Assembly: GCA_964470965.1 (NCBI GenBank)
Contig: CAYYIS010000024.1
Location: 1-64,000 of the forward strand
Length of the DNA stretch: 64,000 nt
Direction: 5' to 3'
Source of the DNA: CAYYIS01 sp964470965
GTDB taxonomy: Bacteria > JAAXHH01 > JABIQT01
Shown here: positions 38,093 to 46,035 of the stretch, piece after piece
Layout: each line of letters begins with the position of its first letter
How positions within the stretch are numbered: position 1 is the stretch's first letter
The notes under the pieces: model-generated
Database searches by the model: none
Told to the model about the DNA's origin: nothing
Seen by the model: only the letters and a program-made list of their open reading frames with translations
Program-made: the position numbers and the translations under genes

Positions 38093-39145
38093 TTGCCTGA
38101 GACTTATCGCGTGGCTATCGTGGGTTGTGGCGGTATGGGGAAATCCCATGCCAGAGCCTGGACTTCTAAAGACAGAATCGAACTGGTTGCCGTAGCCGAT
38201 GTCAGCCAGGAATCGGCCGATCGCCTGGGTCACGAATACGGCGTGGACGCTTATTCCGATTACAGAGCCATGTTCGACCAGGAGAAGCCCGACATCGTCA
38301 GCATCACCACCTGGCAAAATGTACGAGCGGAAATCACGGTTGCTGCTGCCGAAGCAGGGGTAAAGGGCATTCTTGGCGAAAAACCCATGGCCGCCAGCTC
38401 CGGAGAATCGAGTGATATGATCGAGGCGTGCCAGCGTCATGGAGTGAAACTGGCCATCGGCCACCAACGTCGGTATGTTCCCCAGAATGTGGAAGCACGG
38501 CGGCTCGTTCAGACCGGTGCTATCGGGCAGCCGACGGTCATGCTGCGCCGGGACGGTCACGGCCTCCTCAATCGGGGCACCCACGAAATCGATGAATTGA
38601 TGTTCATGCTGGGCGACCCCGCTCCTCTGTGGGTCATGGGTCAGGTGGGGCGCAAATCTGACAGATGGGAACGGCGTGTCCGCTGTGAAGACTCCTGTTC
38701 CGCCATCATTTGCTTTGAGGGAGGCGTTCGGGGCGTCTACGAAAGTGATCTACCGGAGCCAGGACTGCACGAACGGGCGACCATTTACGGCACAGAGGGG
38801 CAGCTCAAACGCGGGGAAGAAGGCACAATCCTTCTCATGAACGGGGCTCAAGCCGGATGGCAGACCATAACGCCGCCGGAAGTGCCTGTTGATCAGTTCG
38901 ACGATTTTGTCGGTTGGATGGACGGCACACTCGAAACGCATCGCAACAATGGGTCTCAGGCAAAAATCGTGATGGATATCATGATGGCTATCTATGAATC
39001 CCTGAGAATCCGCGATGTTGTGGAAATGCCATTCACCACCAGAGAGAACCCGCTGGACCTGCTCGTAGAAGACGGAACACTCCCGGTTATTACTCCAGGT
39101 CAATACGATATCCGCGCTCCGTTCCCCGGACAGGATGAGAATTAG
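38093..39145 (+). CDS. Gfo/Idh/MocA-family oxidoreductase
   Basis: 350 aa. N-terminal Rossmann motif YRVAIVGCGGMGKSHARAW, cofactor-binding ILGEKPMAAS (EKP) and the C-terminal domain with NRGTHEIDELMFML. NAD(P)-dependent oxidation or reduction of a sugar or cyclitol. The frame is open from TTG 38081, but TTG 38093 has GGAG six bases upstream and gives the family start MPETYRVAIVG. It has its own promoter and no sugar-transport neighbours. Confidence 0.88.
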   Translation: MPETYRVAIVGCGGMGKSHARAWTSKDRIELVAVADVSQESADRLGHEYGVDAYSDYRAMFDQEKPDIVSITTWQNVRAEITVAAAEAGVKGILGEKPMAASSGESSDMIEACQRHGVKLAIGHQRRYVPQNVEARRLVQTGAIGQPTVMLRRDGHGLLNRGTHEIDELMFMLGDPAPLWVMGQVGRKSDRWERRVRCEDSCSAIICFEGGVRGVYESDLPEPGLHERATIYGTEGQLKRGEEGTILLMNGAQAGWQTITPPEVPVDQFDDFVGWMDGTLETHRNNGSQAKIVMDIMMAIYESLRIRDVVEMPFTTRENPLDLLVEDGTLPVITPGQYDIRAPFPGQDEN

Positions 39146-39171
39146 CGAGTTCTGACCGGATACATTCACGG

Positions 39172-39235
39172 CTGTCATCCCGGCCAAAGAGCCGGAATCT
39201 CCCGATGCAAGGCAACCAGACATTAGATCAGTCAT
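39172..39235. repeat. REP-like palindromic element
   Basis: TGTCATCCCGGCC followed by a stem CCGGC (39180-39184), loop CAAAGA, GCCGG (39191-39195), and a related AGTCATTGCCGGCC further on. This resembles the short extragenic palindromes (GTCATYCCGGC...GCCGGAATC) scattered in many bacterial genomes. It sits in the gap between the Gfo/Idh and rsmI genes. A genome-wide count would be needed to prove it is repeated. Confidence 0.45.
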
Positions 39236-39329
39236 TGCCGGCCTGACGGAGACCACTGCTGCCGGAGAGGGGATATATCGCCCCTAATTTCAGTCAGTAT
39301 ATTAACACAAGTGCCAAGTCAGCCCGCCT

Positions 39330-39995
39330 ATGCTCTATCTAGTGGCCACTCCCATAGGAAACCTTGACGATATCACCATACGGGCGATCCAGGTGCTGCG
39401 GGATGTTGATGTTGTGGCGAGTGAGGATACCCGTAAGACGGGACGGCTGCTCAAGCATTTTGGAATACAGGCGCGACAGATTTCCTTCCATGAACACAAT
39501 GAACATCAGGTGAAGTCCCGTATCATTCAAATGCTCCAGGACGGAGACTCAGTAGCGGTGGTGACCAACGCCGGGACACCGGGTATCGCCGATCCCGGTT
39601 TTACACTCGTTCGTGAGGCGATCGAGACCGGGATCGAGGTGTCTATGGTGCCGGGTCCCAGCGCCTGCGTTATGGCGCTTGTGCTCTCCGGCCTGCCGGT
39701 ACACAGTTTTACGTTCCGTGGCTTCCCCCCAAGAAAGCCAGGTCCCAGGAAGCGATTTCTTGAAGTCGATGAGCCGTCTCCCCATACTCTGATATACTAT
39801 GAAAGTCCCTACCGCCTGGCCTCTTTCCTGACGGATGCCGTTGCCGTTCTCGGGAATCGAAAGGCCGCGGTAGCCAACGATCTGACCAAGATGCACGAGG
39901 CCGTCTGGCACGGCTCACTGGTGGACCTACGGGATAGAGCGGAGCAAACAGACCAACGCGGCGAGTTCGTGGTGGTGGTGGCAGGAAAAAACTAA
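39330..39995 (+). CDS. rsmI: 16S rRNA (cytidine-1402-2'-O)-methyltransferase, short form
   Basis: 221 aa. RsmI motifs: LYLVATPIGNLDDITIRAI, ASEDTRKTGRLLKHFGI, MVPGPSACVMALVLSGLP, FRGFPPRK and LTKMHEAVWHGSL. Methylates the ribose of C1402 in the decoding centre with SAM. It ends at RGEFVVVVAGKN and lacks the C-terminal helical segment of about 50-60 aa present in E. coli RsmI, and has NAGTP where DAGTP is usual. No SD is obvious. It is the first of three RNA-modification genes on this strand. Confidence 0.9.
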   Translation: MLYLVATPIGNLDDITIRAIQVLRDVDVVASEDTRKTGRLLKHFGIQARQISFHEHNEHQVKSRIIQMLQDGDSVAVVTNAGTPGIADPGFTLVREAIETGIEVSMVPGPSACVMALVLSGLPVHSFTFRGFPPRKPGPRKRFLEVDEPSPHTLIYYESPYRLASFLTDAVAVLGNRKAAVANDLTKMHEAVWHGSLVDLRDRAEQTDQRGEFVVVVAGKN

Positions 39996-40369
39996 TCGGT
40001 TTCTGTGAAATAGAATCTAAATCCTTTGTTAATGAATTTGAACAAGGCAGCATATTTTTTGGGCCACCCTCCGGGATTTAAACCGGGAAAAGCGGAATAC
40101 TAACGGCTTGTTCGATGCCTTGCCGGGACAGCATATTGTAAAGCGCAACGATATCCCAACCGGTATTAGTGATACCTGGATCGATTTATTTTCTGATCCG
40201 ACAGGAAGACAGTGACTGGAAGCCCCCCGGATGGTATTACCGGCACACTGTCGCTCAACGGTTACAACGTGCCGCCGGAATCGCTTTTGGAAAGACCAGC
40301 CGAACTATTGGGCCATGTACTGCCGCCTCAGCACAGAAAATGTGGGAAACATCCGGGAGTTTGATGTAA
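39996..40369. other. Gap between rsmI and the tgt-like gene, with a possible 50-aa ORF
   Basis: A frame from GTG 40212 to stop 40364 (TGSPPDGITGTLSLNGY..., PPESLLERPAELLGHVL) has AGGAAG just ahead of the GTG and stops 5 nt before the next gene. It matches no family I know. A competing 66-codon frame (40169-40369) lacks an SD. Otherwise nothing recognised. Confidence 0.25.
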
Positions 40370-41464
40370 ATGCCCGATCTTCAACTTAATCACGGTCCCT
40401 TGCCTCTTCCCGCATTCCTTCCGGATGCAACTAGGGGTGTCGTCCGCTCTGTTGATGCGTTGGACCTGGAGCAGGCAGGTGTGCAGGCGCTTGTAATGAA
40501 TGTGTTCCATTTGATGCAGAACCCGGGATCCACCACCATTCAGGCACTCGGTGGATTGCACCGCATGGCCGGATGGCCGCGTCCTATCATTACGGATTCC
40601 GGTGGTTTTCAAATCTATTCGTTGATTCGTCAGAAGCCCGGCAATGGCAGCATCAGTGACAAGGGAATGAGCGTGAAATCCAGGGGGACACGGCGGAAGT
40701 TCCAGCTCACACCCGAAAAGAGTGTCCAGCTGCAACTTATGTACGGTACGGACGCGGTCATGTGCCTGGACGAATGTACCCATGTGGAAGCGCAAGCATC
40801 GGACCAGGAAAAGGCGGTGGGACGAACGATCATGTGGGCGAAGCGGTGCAAGGAGGAATTCGAGCGGCAGATAGCTCAACGGAAACCGGATTCGGCTAAA
40901 CGTCCTATGATCTTCGGTGTGATCCAGGGCGGCGCCGACCTGATCCTGAGGCGGCAGTGCGCGGATGCACTGATAGAGATCGGCTTTGACGGGTTCGGCT
41001 ATGGCGGCTGGCCCCTGGACCCGGCCGGCAACCTGCTTCGCGAGGTCCTCGCCGCCGTCAGATCATACGTTCCTGCACAGTATCCGATGCACGCCTTGGG
41101 TGTCGGCCATCCGGAATCAATCGTAGACTGCGTAGCCATGGGCTACACTCTCTTCGACAGCGCACTGCCAACCCGGGACGCACGGCACGGACGGCTGTAT
41201 AAGTTCACGGCTGACCCATCGGATCAGGACTTTTCGTTCAGCGGCGATTGGTTTGACCGGATATATATCCAAGATCAAGAACACATAAAACGTAGAGAGC
41301 CAATCTCAAGATTTTGCGAGTGTTTTACATGTATTCGCTATTCCTCCGGTTATCTGCATCATCTCTTTACTGGAAAAGAAACGCTGTACTTTCGTTTAGC
41401 GACGATCCACAACCTCCACTTCATGATGACCCTGATGTCCCGGTTGTCCCCTGACCGAACATGA
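40370..41464 (+). CDS. tRNA-guanine transglycosylase paralogue (divergent base pocket)
   Basis: 364 aa TIM-barrel of the TGT family, which swaps a guanine base in RNA or DNA for a 7-deazaguanine. Catalytic residues are kept: Asp76 in ITDSGGFQ, Asp134 in LDECT, Gln186 in IQGG, nucleophile Asp263 in FDSALPTRDARHG. Zinc ligands are kept: Cys316, Cys318, Cys321 (CECFTC) and His347 (ATIHNLHF). The loop that reads preQ1/queuine, GGLAVGE in normal Tgt, is GGWPLD here (212-217), so the base or the target is probably different. Overlaps the downstream rRNA methyltransferase by 4 nt. Housekeeping Tgt is presumably elsewhere. Confidence 0.85.
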   Translation: MPDLQLNHGPLPLPAFLPDATRGVVRSVDALDLEQAGVQALVMNVFHLMQNPGSTTIQALGGLHRMAGWPRPIITDSGGFQIYSLIRQKPGNGSISDKGMSVKSRGTRRKFQLTPEKSVQLQLMYGTDAVMCLDECTHVEAQASDQEKAVGRTIMWAKRCKEEFERQIAQRKPDSAKRPMIFGVIQGGADLILRRQCADALIEIGFDGFGYGGWPLDPAGNLLREVLAAVRSYVPAQYPMHALGVGHPESIVDCVAMGYTLFDSALPTRDARHGRLYKFTADPSDQDFSFSGDWFDRIYIQDQEHIKRREPISRFCECFTCIRYSSGYLHHLFTGKETLYFRLATIHNLHFMMTLMSRLSPDRT

Positions 41465-42261
41465 ATGAGCCTTCTCCCGATCTCCTCAAGAAGCTGATAA
41501 AAGATATCCACACGAGTGCGAAATACCGCACGGTATGCGAATCGGTAATCCGGAATATCGGCAGGCACGAACTATCCATACGGCACTCATACAAGGACGC
41601 GGTAAAAGAAACGAAAAACACGCTGCACCAGGTCGCCGGCGCCTACATTCAGGGACGAATGCGATACGACAGGTGGATAGATGAGCTCGTCGATAATTCA
41701 GACGAATCGCTCAAGAATGCATGCAGGCGACAGATGAGGTACCACGCCTCCACCAGGGAACGCCTACCTGTGTTATCGGAATTTTATACCGCCCTGTTCG
41801 ACCTTCTACCGGAACCGAAATCGATTTGCGACATCGGCTGTGGCCTGAACCCGCTTTCGATCCCCTGGATGCCGGTATCCCCGGATACCGTGTTTCATGT
41901 ATACGACATCTACACGGACCAGGTAGACTACCTGAATCGTTTCTTTACCTGCTGCGGCATCAGGGGAAAGGCAACTGCAACGGACATTACGGCTACTCCA
42001 CCGGATGCCCACGCAGATCTGGCACTGATGTTCAAGATCCTTCCGGTACTTGATCACCTGCCCTATACGAATCCCCGCACTTTCCTGCAGACCGTAAACG
42101 CGGATCACATGGCGGTATCCTTTCCCACTCAAAGTTTAGGTGGAAAAGAGAAGGGCATGGCAGCGCACTACGAACAGTGGTTTCTGGAGATGATGGATAA
42201 TTCGTGGGAGGTCGAGCGAATGGTGTTTGAGACGGAACTCGTCTTTGTGGTACGAAGATAG
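41461..42261 (+). CDS. ArmA/Rmt-family 16S rRNA (guanine-1405-N7)-methyltransferase
   Basis: 266 aa. Conserved elements of ArmA, RmtB and relatives appear in order: an N-terminal helical region (LHQVAGAYI at 55-63), HASTRERLPVLSEFY (95-109), the SAM site DIGCGLNPLSIPWM (124-137), ADLALMFKILPVL (185-197) and SFPTQSLGGKEKGM (220-233) followed by HYEQWF. These enzymes methylate N7 of G1405 in helix 44 and block 4,6-disubstituted 2-deoxystreptamine aminoglycosides. The ATG overlaps the tgt-like stop, so both are co-translated. No transposon or integron is visible, so it looks chromosomal. Exact target nucleotide is inferred from family. Confidence 0.88.
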   Translation: MNEPSPDLLKKLIKDIHTSAKYRTVCESVIRNIGRHELSIRHSYKDAVKETKNTLHQVAGAYIQGRMRYDRWIDELVDNSDESLKNACRRQMRYHASTRERLPVLSEFYTALFDLLPEPKSICDIGCGLNPLSIPWMPVSPDTVFHVYDIYTDQVDYLNRFFTCCGIRGKATATDITATPPDAHADLALMFKILPVLDHLPYTNPRTFLQTVNADHMAVSFPTQSLGGKEKGMAAHYEQWFLEMMDNSWEVERMVFETELVFVVRR

Positions 42262-42864
42262 TTATTCGTTTCCCCTTGTCAACCGCAATGCCTCTTCATA
42301 ATCTTCCCGGGTGTTGACATTGAACAGAATTTGCCGCGTAAACAGCTCCGTGTCATCCGTCGTAATTATCTTGACCTTTACCTCATCATAAAACCGGATG
42401 ATCTTGAGATCTCCCTCATTCAGTTTGCGTTCGACCGGTTCGACACAGGTAGCGCTGTATACGGCGCACATGGGCTCGAAGCCGTAGTCACTCTTGGGGA
42501 CGACCACGTCGTTTACCCCATCGGCGAAATCGATCATATACATCAAAAACGAAGACGATACAAACGGCATATCACAGGCAATGCAGACACCGTGCGATGT
42601 ATCCATGGTCTTCAAACCGGTATAGATACCACCCAGTGAACCGCAGTCGGGCTTGAGGTCACCAGCCATAGGCAATCCGAGGAATTCATACTCGGCCGGC
42701 GTGTTGGTCACGAGGAGGAGTTCATCAGTAACCTGACGGACCGATCGTATCAACCGTTCGATCAACCGTTCTCCCTGAAACATGCTTAACGCTTTGTTCT
42801 CTCCGAATCGCCGGCTTTTTCCGCCCGCCAGAATAATGCCGGTAGTGGAACGGGTGTTCGGCAT
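42262..42864 (-). CDS. mobA: Molybdenum cofactor guanylyltransferase
   Basis: 200 aa. Nucleotidyltransferase signature GIILAGGKSRRFGENKALS, then CDMPFVSSSFL and the C-terminal FNVNTREDYEEAL. Attaches GMP to molybdopterin to form the bis-MGD precursor. Its stop abuts the stop of the rRNA methyltransferase with no gap. The window also holds a molybdopterin oxidoreductase (59537), but that sulfite-oxidase-type fold normally uses Mo-MPT without GMP, so MobA probably serves other enzymes. Confidence 0.92.
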   Translation of the reverse strand: MPNTRSTTGIILAGGKSRRFGENKALSMFQGERLIERLIRSVRQVTDELLLVTNTPAEYEFLGLPMAGDLKPDCGSLGGIYTGLKTMDTSHGVCIACDMPFVSSSFLMYMIDFADGVNDVVVPKSDYGFEPMCAVYSATCVEPVERKLNEGDLKIIRFYDEVKVKIITTDDTELFTRQILFNVNTREDYEEALRLTRGNE

Positions 42865-43185
42865 GAATTCTCCTAAAAAGTGTACGATATGTCCGATAAA
42901 ATCGTGAACAGCAGAAAAAGGTTCATCCCTGATGTTTCAGTGAGGCAACCACTTCTCGCAGGTTGGGGCCGACGGTTTGGGGGACGGACCTTACCGTCAA
43001 CCGATTGAATCTCAGCTTGCGCACTTTTTATGCCACGGCCGATTTTTCACAGAATGCTGAAGAATTAGCGATAAAGAAATGACTATCAAATGAATTATCG
43101 AGGGCGAAACCCGGCGGGTTGTATCGGTGGAGACATAACCCTCGTAAAATTTCCCTTGAATCTCAATAAAAACGAATCCTCTCGC

Positions 43186-43214
43186 TTGACAGCACAGACC
43201 GGATGCCGTATCTT
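43186..43214 (+). promoter_or_regulatory. Sigma-70-type promoter for the TPR gene
   Basis: Perfect -35 TTGACA (43186-43191), 17-bp spacer, -10 TATCTT (43209-43214, four of six). About 110 bp before the start codon, leaving a leader that contains a 7-bp dyad. Confidence 0.6.
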
Positions 43215-43294
43215 TATTGACACTTTTCAGGATGGTTTTCCATGGCTAAAGGGTGGCAAAATCAACCCTCTTTTCCCTCCGGTTTTCACCCAGT

Positions 43295-43311
43295 CGCTGT
43301 AATGTACAGCG
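43295..43311. repeat. Perfect dyad CGCTGTA-ATG-TACAGCG
   Basis: Seven-base arms around ATG, ending 12 nt before the TPR start codon in its leader. As DNA it could be an operator; as RNA it would form a small hairpin close to the ribosome site, where no SD is visible. Confidence 0.4.
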
Positions 43312-43323
43312 CCACAATAAGAA

Positions 43324-44085
43324 ATGTACATGTGGTTCTGGTCCCGTAAGCTGAAAAAATTACTCGCCGCGCGCGAGCACGACGTCATCATTCCCATGTG
43401 CCTCGACCGCCTCCGGCAGCGCCCGCCGGATTACTGGACGTTGCGGGCGCTAGGAATCAGTCTCATGAATGTAGGCCGTACGAGCGAGTCATTCGAGTGG
43501 CTGACCAAGTGCCTGCGGCAGTATCCGAACAAAGTCGCGGTGCAGTACGACCTTGGGCTGATCTATATGAAGCAGGAATGCTACAGCCAAGCCCGGGATC
43601 ATATGCTGGCAGCCACGGAAGGCGGTTTCCGCACAGACGCTCTGTTCGTGGATCTGGGCCGCGTTTACTACTACCTCGGTGAGTTCGAGAAGGCTACCCA
43701 CTGCTTCCGTGAGGTTATCCGGCGGCGTCCCGGGCATGCGGAAGCCTACAACATGCTCGGGACCGTCTATAAACGCCACGCAAAATACGACGAGGCCATC
43801 GTCACATACAAACAGGCCATCCGCTGCGGGAGTGAAACTGTCGAAAACCGAACCAGTCTCGCCGAAATTTATGTGCGTCAGGAAAAATGGCAAGCCGCCA
43901 TAACAGAATACCAACGCGTGCTGGAAATGGAACCCTCCAATTTTGCAGCCCATTTCGCCCTGGGCTCCGTATTTGAAATACTGGGTAAAAATGCACGGGC
44001 CATCAACGAACTCCTCGAAGCCCACCGGATCGACGCAGCCGATGAACGGACGAAGCAGAAGCTGGAAAAACTGCTCATTAGCTGA
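43324..44085 (+). CDS. TPR-repeat protein
   Basis: 253 aa made almost entirely of about six tetratricopeptide repeats (VAVQYDLGLIYMKQECYSQA, AEAYNMLGTVYKRHAKYDEA, AEIYVRQEKWQAAITEYQRV, FAAHFALGSVFEILGKNARA). No signal peptide despite the hydrophobic MWFW start, so probably cytoplasmic or loosely membrane-attached. A scaffold for protein interactions; partner unknown. ATG 43330 is an alternative start. Confidence 0.85.
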   Translation: MYMWFWSRKLKKLLAAREHDVIIPMCLDRLRQRPPDYWTLRALGISLMNVGRTSESFEWLTKCLRQYPNKVAVQYDLGLIYMKQECYSQARDHMLAATEGGFRTDALFVDLGRVYYYLGEFEKATHCFREVIRRRPGHAEAYNMLGTVYKRHAKYDEAIVTYKQAIRCGSETVENRTSLAEIYVRQEKWQAAITEYQRVLEMEPSNFAAHFALGSVFEILGKNARAINELLEAHRIDAADERTKQKLEKLLIS

Positions 44086-44115
44086 CCCCGGTTCGTATAC
44101 CTTAATCCTAACTCA

Positions 44116-45087
44116 TTAAAATTCCGGAAACGCAAACGGAACAGGGATAAACGTAACGATCATGATCACGATCGCTACGGCCCCGATAATCTTGCGCTTC
44201 ATATCCAGCGGAGTGTAGTCGTTCAGAGAGGGTGGATGGCGGAACCGTAACCGGTAGCTCATAAACAGCAGCAGGGCCGCCCACACATACCAGCCGGCGA
44301 AATATATCCCCAGATAGCCCATTACCGCGAAACTCACCATGGCAACACCCAGTTGAAGTTTCCGGGCGTATTCCGACCCGCCTGCCAGGGCATACAGGAT
44401 GTGCCCGCCGTCGAGTTGGCTTACGGGCATCAAGTTCAGCATCGTCACCAGAAATCCGAACCAACCGGCAAATGCGACGGGATGTACAAATATATCATGC
44501 CCCTCGGGCAGAGGTCCCAGTACAAGGTAAGTCAATCCCTTGAGGATCAATGGATCTCCCATCGTTACATATCCCGTCTCCACATCCGAAAGTTTCTGTA
44601 TGGTTGATAAACTGACACCGTAGGCGGTGATCGGCAGTGCCACGATAAACCCGGCTATCGGACCGGCGGCGCCGATATCCATCAACGCCTTCCTGTTAGG
44701 GTACTGTGAACGGGTTACGATCACCGCACCGAAGGTGCCGAAGGCCCATGGTGATGGTAAAAAATAGGGTAGCGAGGCCTTGACGCCATGATATCGGGAA
44801 TAAACGTAATGACCCATTTCGTGCGCGGTGAGTATCGCCAGGAGGGAAGCGGCGAAGGGGATTCCATGCAACAAAAGAGCCGGATCCATTATCAAATAGG
44901 GAACCATCATGATGTTGTAGTTCAAGGGACCCGCCACACCGGCGGCGAGCGTCGTCAGCACGGTCAATAGGAACAGGATGATATGGAGGCGGAGAGATGA
45001 AGGGGCCCTGGTTTCGACGTCCTCCTGCCATTCATCCGGGTTGTTGTTTCGCGGCGTCTGCTCAGGACGCCAATCGGGATTTGTCAT
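44116..45087 (-). CDS. Site-2-protease-type membrane metallopeptidase (M50)
   Basis: 323 aa with about seven hydrophobic segments. Zinc motif HEMGH at 89-93 in LTAHEMGHYVYSRYHG and the third ligand in MLNLMPVSQLDGGH. A hydrophilic N-terminus precedes the first helix. Closest in layout to the EGY/RseP-like group that cleaves membrane-bound regulators. It is the last gene of the operon that starts with the acyl-CoA ligase. Confidence 0.9.
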   Translation of the reverse strand: MTNPDWRPEQTPRNNNPDEWQEDVETRAPSSLRLHIILFLLTVLTTLAAGVAGPLNYNIMMVPYLIMDPALLLHGIPFAASLLAILTAHEMGHYVYSRYHGVKASLPYFLPSPWAFGTFGAVIVTRSQYPNRKALMDIGAAGPIAGFIVALPITAYGVSLSTIQKLSDVETGYVTMGDPLILKGLTYLVLGPLPEGHDIFVHPVAFAGWFGFLVTMLNLMPVSQLDGGHILYALAGGSEYARKLQLGVAMVSFAVMGYLGIYFAGWYVWAALLLFMSYRLRFRHPPSLNDYTPLDMKRKIIGAVAIVIMIVTFIPVPFAFPEF

Positions 45088-45102
45088 AAGTTTGTTGATT
45101 CC

Positions 45103-46020
45103 TTAAAATCTATAGCCGAGTGCAAACCTATGGGTGTTGCCAAGGCCTGATCCGTACGGCACGAACGCATAGTCCAATCGGAATTTCGTCATCCGCATCC
45201 CCAGTCCAGCGCTGAAACCGGCTGTTTCGTGCCGGCTTTGATAACCGGTGGTTGCTGAGAAACGTTCCTGGTAGGTGTACTCAGCGCCAACGTGGAAACG
45301 CATGGGATCACTGCGGTACTTGCTGATATCGACGCTCAGCAACAGGTTCCGCTTGAGTGCTTCTAGGGGCGGCTGGTATCCCGCTCCGACACGAAACTCC
45401 CTGGGCAGCGAGAACTTCTCCTGGATAAACGAGAACTTCGGTCCTATGTTTCGAATCACCCCACCGAGCGTCAACCCTTCGCGGGCCAGCGCGTACTGCA
45501 CCCCTAGATCAACCGCTAGACCGGAAGCCGAGTCGAACAGGATCTTTTCGTTGAGCGCTTTGATCGTAATGCCGATACTGACCGATTCCTTGACCTGCCG
45601 CGCGTAGGATCCGGACAGCATGACGTCATAGGCACTGAATGTGGTTAACGGTTGTGCGGTGGGAATGTTGGTTCGCCGTTCAATTCCGTCAACCTCCAAA
45701 ATTGCAAACCCCAGGCCGAATGCGGAAGTGCCGTCACTGTACACCCCCCCGATGAATTCATGTGACACCCCCTGAAACCATTGGGTGTGGATAAACATCG
45801 CATCCTTGCCCACCATCGTAGTCATCCGCGCCGGATTCCAGTACAGAGCCGTAGCATCACTGGTAATTGCCGTATAGGCACCACCCATACCCGCAGCCCG
45901 GGCCCCGACCCCCAACTTCAGAAACGCCAGCCCGGTCTGTCCCACCTGTGCCTGACTGAGCGTGGGGACGAGTAAAAAGCCCATGCACAGAGAAAGCCAC
46001 CGACTCCCAAGAATTACCAT
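45103..46020 (-). CDS. PorV/UPF0164-type outer-membrane beta-barrel (copy 1)
   Basis: 305 aa. Signal peptide ends SQAQ, followed by the family opening TGLAFLKLGVGARAAGMGGAYTAITSDATALYWNPA. The rest alternates hydrophobic strands and ends RFALGYRF (terminal Phe). PorV-like proteins act as outer-membrane shuttle or anchor components for type IX-like secretion of proteins with C-terminal sorting domains. Adjacent to a second copy and to such a cargo protein. Confidence 0.85.
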   Translation of the reverse strand: MVILGSRWLSLCMGFLLVPTLSQAQVGQTGLAFLKLGVGARAAGMGGAYTAITSDATALYWNPARMTTMVGKDAMFIHTQWFQGVSHEFIGGVYSDGTSAFGLGFAILEVDGIERRTNIPTAQPLTTFSAYDVMLSGSYARQVKESVSIGITIKALNEKILFDSASGLAVDLGVQYALAREGLTLGGVIRNIGPKFSFIQEKFSLPREFRVGAGYQPPLEALKRNLLLSVDISKYRSDPMRFHVGAEYTYQERFSATTGYQSRHETAGFSAGLGMRMTKFRLDYAFVPYGSGLGNTHRFALGYRF

Positions 46021-46035
46021 TCTCGATCCTTGTAT

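Larger units (their letters stand above)
42865..43323. other. Gap upstream of the TPR gene
   Basis: Divergent spacer between mobA (-) and the TPR gene (+). It carries a good promoter and a dyad (listed separately). A 70-codon frame at 43090-43302 overlaps the promoter and has no family resemblance, so it is not called. Confidence 0.6.
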
